In this document: piece after piece, positions 42,574 to 46,292 of the stretch
Position numbering within the stretch: position 1 is the stretch's first letter
How the letters are laid out: each line of letters opens with the position of its first letter
From: Prevotella sp.
GTDB lineage: Bacteria; Bacteroidota; Bacteroidia; Bacteroidales; Bacteroidaceae
Assembly (NCBI GenBank): GCA_017471245.1
Contig: JAFUVB010000071.1
Location: 1-46,292, forward strand
DNA: 46,292 nucleotides
Direction: 5' to 3'
The notes under the pieces: generated by a model
Database searches by the model: none
Told to the model about the DNA's origin: nothing
The model's input: only the letters and a program-made list of their open reading frames with translations
Position numbers and translations under genes: made by a program

Positions 42574-44855
42574 CAGAGGTCGAAGGTGGCAGTGAAGCGC
42601 ACGTTGCGCCCCTCTTCAGGCACATATCCCGTGGTGCTCACGGCATACATGTAGTAGGTCTTGTCGAAGATGTTGTTGAAGTTCAGCTGCAGTTTCCAGT
42701 GGTTCTTCAGCTTATAGCTCACCATGGCATTGGCGATGGCGTAGGGGTCGAAGGTCATGGTGTTGGCAGCATTCACATATACCTTGCTCGAATAGTTGAA
42801 TCCGGCACCGATCTTCAAACCCTTCAGGGCTTGTCCGAAGTCGTAGAACGCCCATCCGTATGCCATGTGCTTGGGCGCATGCTGCAGGTAGTTGCCGGCC
42901 TGAGTGTTGGCAGCATACTCGGTAACAGAGAATTCTTTCAGCTTGGCAATGGTCAGCGAGTAGCCGGCATCAAGTGTCAGTGCGTCGAAAGGAATGGCGG
43001 TAAAGCTCAGTTCGAGACCTTTTGAGTCAGCGCGTCCCACCTGTCCCGACACGTTGGTGCCGTCTTCGAGCTTTCCGAGGCTCTGCACCATGTTGTTCTT
43101 GATGATATAGAAAGCAGAGAAATCGGCCTGCAGACGGTCGCCCATGGATATGTGTGAACCCACTTCATACTGTCTTCCGGAGATGGGTTTATACACGGTG
43201 CCGTTGATATTGTCGGCATCCAGCTTCTTTCCATCGCTGTCGATATAGATGTAACCGTCGGCAACGGCAGTGCGCGTGGGCTTGAAGAAACTGCTGGTGG
43301 ATGCATACACATTGAAGTTGTCACTGAATTCATAGAGCGCGCTCAGGCGGTAGGTCAGCGCATTGTTGTGCTCGCTGGTCTTGGGATCTTTCCTCGTGAT
43401 GTCCTTGTCGTTGCTGTATGCCATCTGGTAGTTGCGGTGGAAATAGTCGTAGCGCAGGCTTGCCAGCACCGTGAACTGCGGGGTGAAATGGATATAGTCG
43501 CCCACATGCAGACCGTAATCCTGCTCCCACTCCAAGCTCCGCTTCTCCCACGGGGCGTTGATGTTGCCCTGGTTCAGCGTGGGATTCACCACTGAGAGCA
43601 CAGCATTCTTGCCCGGTCCCGAGGCAGACGTGCCATAGGAGGCGCGCCAGCGTGGCAGATAGAGGTTGGAATAGTTGGCAGCGAAGAGCAGGTCGTGCTT
43701 GATTTCTCCCGTCTGTGCCTTTCCGTGCAGCTCAAGCTGGTTCTGCAGCAGGTTGGTTTCGTATGCGAAGAGGAATCCAGTGCGCTTCAGCGAATCGGTG
43801 TTGATATAGGTCTTGTTGCTGCCGTTCATGTAATAGTGCTTGTAGATGGGGTTCGACGAAGTGAGATAGCTCAGTCCCTCTGATGCATAATAGTCGAGGT
43901 CGTCGTAGTAATAGGACAGCAAGTCAACGAGCCTCCATCCCGAATTGCCGAAATTGTGGGTGTATTTCAGGGCGATGGTCAGGTCTTTGTCGGTCAGGTG
44001 ATCCTTTGGATCGTTGAAGCGCGTGCGCCTGTCGATATACGAAGGGATGTCGCCAGCCTCCCAAACCTTATTGCCGCTCAGGTCGAAAACGTCGGCAGTG
44101 AAGTGCGGCTGACCCGTGTCGGTGCCGTAATAATCATCCTTTGCCGACACCGAGAAGTTCAGTTTGTCCCAGTCGCTCAGGCGGAAGTCCAGTGCGAGCC
44201 ATGCGTTATATGCCTTGTTCTCGGTATGCCGCCAGCCGTCGCCGCCGCTCATCGAGAAGTCGGTGCGGAAGTCAATGCCTTTGGCAATATTACCGCTGGC
44301 ACCGCCGTTCACTGAATAGCGCCCCCAGCTTCCGATGCCAAGCCCGGCATTCACATGCTTCTGCGAGGAGGGCTGCTTGTGGATCACGTTCACCACTCCG
44401 CCCAACGCCGAATGGCCGAACATCACCGATGCGGCACCTTTCAGCACCTCCACACTCTGGACAGATGCCAGACTGGTGCTCGGCGCCGACTGATACAGGT
44501 TGTGGCGCTCATCGCGGATACCGTCGTTGAGCAGCACGAAATCTGAGAAACCGCGGATGGTGAAGTAGAGGAAACCACCGTAGGAATTCACGGGACGTAT
44601 GCCCGTCACGGTGCGGGTGGCATCATTCAGGTCGCGAAGGTCGAGCAGTTCTATCTTCTCCCTGCCCACACTCGACACCGAAAGGGGTGCCTTGTTCAGC
44701 GGCACGGGCAGCTTGCCCACAGCCGAAGGCTTCTGGTGATAGCTCGTTACGACCACTTCATTAAGATTCACGGTGGTGTCGTTGTCAAACGTACCTGCGA
44801 CAGCACCAACAGAAAACAGACCCGTCAGGGTCAAAGCAAATAATTTTGCTTTCAT
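42573..44855 (-). CDS. TonB-dependent receptor, siderophore-receptor type, under a cobalamin riboswitch
   Basis: This 760-residue outer-membrane receptor has a signal peptide (about 1-21), a TonB-box-like NLNEVVVTSYH (about 31-41) and a plug with TGIRPVNSYGGFLYFTIRGF, VEVLKGAASVMFGHSALGGVVN, which are features of FhuA/FpvA-type receptors rather than SusC or typical BtuB. A 22-stranded barrel follows and ends RNVRFTATFDL. The leader carries a full B12 riboswitch, so its cargo is probably a corrinoid, cobalt chelate or a compound whose need rises when cobalamin is scarce. It overlaps the PepSY gene by one base. Family is firm; substrate is inferred from the riboswitch. Confidence 0.92.
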   Translation of the reverse strand: MKAKLFALTLTGLFSVGAVAGTFDNDTTVNLNEVVVTSYHQKPSAVGKLPVPLNKAPLSVSSVGREKIELLDLRDLNDATRTVTGIRPVNSYGGFLYFTIRGFSDFVLLNDGIRDERHNLYQSAPSTSLASVQSVEVLKGAASVMFGHSALGGVVNVIHKQPSSQKHVNAGLGIGSWGRYSVNGGASGNIAKGIDFRTDFSMSGGDGWRHTENKAYNAWLALDFRLSDWDKLNFSVSAKDDYYGTDTGQPHFTADVFDLSGNKVWEAGDIPSYIDRRTRFNDPKDHLTDKDLTIALKYTHNFGNSGWRLVDLLSYYYDDLDYYASEGLSYLTSSNPIYKHYYMNGSNKTYINTDSLKRTGFLFAYETNLLQNQLELHGKAQTGEIKHDLLFAANYSNLYLPRWRASYGTSASGPGKNAVLSVVNPTLNQGNINAPWEKRSLEWEQDYGLHVGDYIHFTPQFTVLASLRYDYFHRNYQMAYSNDKDITRKDPKTSEHNNALTYRLSALYEFSDNFNVYASTSSFFKPTRTAVADGYIYIDSDGKKLDADNINGTVYKPISGRQYEVGSHISMGDRLQADFSAFYIIKNNMVQSLGKLEDGTNVSGQVGRADSKGLELSFTAIPFDALTLDAGYSLTIAKLKEFSVTEYAANTQAGNYLQHAPKHMAYGWAFYDFGQALKGLKIGAGFNYSSKVYVNAANTMTFDPYAIANAMVSYKLKNHWKLQLNFNNIFDKTYYMYAVSTTGYVPEEGRNVRFTATFDL

Positions 44856-44920
44856 GAAATAAAAGATTTAAATTGTTAATAATTGCCTCCTTGACCCCGA
44901 AGAGACGTTTACCACAGACT

Positions 44921-45116
44921 AAGGCAGGTCTCCTGACTTCCCCCGAAAAGCTCGCCTTCCCACCGTGTCGATATCAAAAACACTATACTGACGGACAGCG
45001 GCAGTGGCTCGGATGAGCTTTACATAACAGAGGTTACAGTAGCGGGCACTGCTCAGGATTCTCACCTGATTCCCTTTTAAAGGCATGGACTTTTTGCCAT
45101 GTCTACCTAAATCCGG
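44921..45116 (-). ncRNA. Cobalamin riboswitch
   Basis: On the minus strand the leader contains the core elements in order: AAAGGGAATCAGGTGAGA, CCTGAGCAGTGCCCGC, ACTGT, GAGCCACTGCC, GGGAAGGC, and the B12 box AGTCAGGAGACCTGCC (44923-44938). Together these are diagnostic of the AdoCbl/cobalamin riboswitch. A CATGG/CCATG hairpin lies near its 5' end. The box ends 67 nt before the receptor ATG, so control is likely by sequestering the start region. No clear terminator follows. Exact 5' limit is approximate. Confidence 0.95.
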
Positions 45117-45119
45117 ATG

Positions 45120-45127
45120 CAAAGATA
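45120..45127 (-). promoter_or_regulatory. -7 element of the riboswitch-controlled operon
   Basis: On the minus strand TATCTTTG matches TAnnTTTG and would start transcription near 45113, at the 5' end of the riboswitch. A correctly spaced TTTG is not obvious. It is divergent from the aldolase gene. Confidence 0.55.
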
Positions 45128-45191
45128 GTTATTTTTTTCTGAAAAAGTGCAGAAATCGGGCATTTTTCACTCCATCTCGGATTTTTTGTCG

Positions 45192-45199
45192 TAACTTTG
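45192..45199 (+). promoter_or_regulatory. -7 element of the aldolase gene
   Basis: TAACTTTG matches TAnnTTTG, 32 nt before the ATG at 45231. The -33 position has only CATTTTTC-like sequence, so this is a partial match. Confidence 0.5.
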
Positions 45200-45230
45200 G
45201 CGCCAATATTAACCATTATACAAAAAAAGA

Positions 45231-46277
45231 ATGATTTCATTTGAATGCGACTATAACAACGGTGCTCATCCTGCTGTGATGAGGCACTTGGTGGAGACAA
45301 ACGGCAAACAGACACTCACCTACGGATTCGACTGCTATACAGAACGGGCAAAGGAGCGCATCAAGGCGGCATGCGAAGCGCCAGATGCCGATGTCTTCTT
45401 CCTCGTGGGAGGCACGCAGACCAACGCAACGGTCATCGACGGCATGCTCCGCAGCTATGAAGCGGTGATCACCATCGACACCGGACACATCAACATACAT
45501 GAGTCGGGAGCCATCGAAGCAGGCGGTCACAAGGTGATTGCACTGAAAGAGCACGACGGAAAGCTGCGGGCTGACGACCTGCGCGACTACATGGAGTGGT
45601 TCGTGAACGATGAAAGCCGCGACCATCTGGCTCAGCCGGGCATGGTGTATATCTCGTTCCCCACGGAATTCGGAACGATCTATTCCGCCGACGAGCTATT
45701 ATATATAAATAAGGTGTGTAAGGATTACAACCTGAAACTGTTCATCGACGGTGCCAGGATGGGCTACGGGCTGGCTGCCTCCAAGGATATCACCCTGCCC
45801 TGGCTGTGCCGCCACTGCGACGTGCTCTACATCGGAGGCACCAAGGTGGGCGCGCTCTGCGGCGAGGCTGTGGTGTTTCCGCGCGGCAATGCACCCAAAT
45901 GTTTCTTCTCTATCATCAAGCGCCACGGCGCACTGCTCGCTAAGGGGAGGCTCACGGGGGTGCAGTTCGATGCCTTGTTTGCCGAAAGCAGCGGCAACGG
46001 CAACGGCGAACCGCTGTATATGGAAATATCGCGCCATGCCATTGATATGGCAATGCGCATGAAGGAGATGCTCACCGGCAAAGGATACCGCCTCTATATC
46101 GACTCGCCCACCAACCAGCAGTTCGTGGTAATCGACAACCACAAGGTGAAGCAGCTGGAACAGCAGGTGCAGTTCACCCACTGGGGACCTTTAGACAACG
46201 AGCACACCATCTGCCGTTTCGTCACCAGCTGGGCAACGACCGATGATGATCTCCGCACATTAGAGGGAATCCTGTAG
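45231..46277 (+). CDS. ltaE: Low-specificity L-threonine aldolase / beta-eliminating lyase family
   Basis: This 348-residue fold-type I PLP enzyme has FFLVGGTQTNATVID (about 56-70), LKLFIDGARMGYGL with the PLP-binding Asp near 173, and LYIGGTKVGALCGE with the Schiff-base Lys near 205. The family cleaves threonine or allo-threonine to glycine and acetaldehyde; close relatives act on other beta-hydroxy amino acids, so specificity is not certain. The gene stands alone on the plus strand, divergent from the riboswitch operon. It is complete, and a 13-bp palindrome (TTGACTCAGTCAA) directly at the window end may be the start of its terminator. Confidence 0.9.
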   Translation: MISFECDYNNGAHPAVMRHLVETNGKQTLTYGFDCYTERAKERIKAACEAPDADVFFLVGGTQTNATVIDGMLRSYEAVITIDTGHINIHESGAIEAGGHKVIALKEHDGKLRADDLRDYMEWFVNDESRDHLAQPGMVYISFPTEFGTIYSADELLYINKVCKDYNLKLFIDGARMGYGLAASKDITLPWLCRHCDVLYIGGTKVGALCGEAVVFPRGNAPKCFFSIIKRHGALLAKGRLTGVQFDALFAESSGNGNGEPLYMEISRHAIDMAMRMKEMLTGKGYRLYIDSPTNQQFVVIDNHKVKQLEQQVQFTHWGPLDNEHTICRFVTSWATTDDDLRTLEGIL

Positions 46278-46292
46278 CCTTGACTCAGTCAA

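Noticed and set aside
44919-45122. 67-residue open frame over the receptor leader
   Set aside because: The region is a cobalamin riboswitch, and the frame spans its conserved core.
46280-46292. Terminator or operator TTGACTCAGTCAA at the window end
   Set aside because: A perfect short palindrome, but it is cut by the window edge, so its nature cannot be judged.

Overview
The window looks like chromosome of a member of the Prevotellaceae (Bacteroidota), probably a gut or rumen Prevotella-like species. The signs are Bacteroidota-type promoters (TTTG, 19-20 nt, TAnnTTTG) before many genes, a general lack of Shine-Dalgarno sequences, SusC/SusD and NigD-like lipoproteins, an N-succinylornithine-type arginine pathway, a streptopain-like C10 peptidase and a GH26-GH5 mannanase/glucanase fusion. 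No transposase, integrase, tRNA, rRNA or CRISPR was seen.

Layout. (1) 1-1065: non-coding, repeat-rich DNA with heptanucleotide arrays, a 22-bp tandem array and a long palindromic element; then a Bax-inhibitor-1 family membrane protein. (2) 1955-25720: an arginine/proline locus on the + strand: argR, a GNAT (probable N-acyl-glutamate synthase), argG, pspC, argC, [insert A], argD, [insert B on the - strand], proC, XRE-cupin regulator, acyl-CoA ligase, proB, proA, argF'. Insert A (5612-12588) is a membrane-bound Kelch/AraC-type regulator broken by a C9 tract and a stop codon, a small exported protein with a T9SS-like tail, and a 1571-aa C10 peptidase. Insert B (14091-19216) is a complete arginine-to-glutamate degradation operon (rocD, ctlX-like, P5C dehydrogenase, arginine deiminase) running against the biosynthetic genes. 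TGCATA palindromes, the likely ArgR sites, precede argR and argD.

(3) 25721-39495: an inverted heptad-repeat hairpin, then a mannan-type polysaccharide utilization locus on the - strand: SusC, SusD, two IPT/TIG surface glycan-binding lipoproteins, a terminator, two small DUF3791-like genes leading into a GH26 lipoprotein, a phased 22-bp repeat array, and a second small tail protein coupled by a 4-nt overlap to the GH26-GH5 enzyme. (4) 39709-41097: a NigD-like lipoprotein with two promoters, and a second copy of the palindromic element. (5) 41098-45127: a cobalamin riboswitch controlling a siderophore-type TonB receptor and a PepSY membrane protein. (6) 45231-46277: a threonine-aldolase-like PLP enzyme.

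The most unusual signals are: the twice-repeated gene pair of a small beta-domain plus T9SS-tail protein translationally coupled to a large secreted hydrolase that has no such tail; the dispersed palindromic element, present twice with four related arms of 56-57 nt; and the broken, possibly phase-variable sensor-regulator next to a promoter that seems to need an activator.
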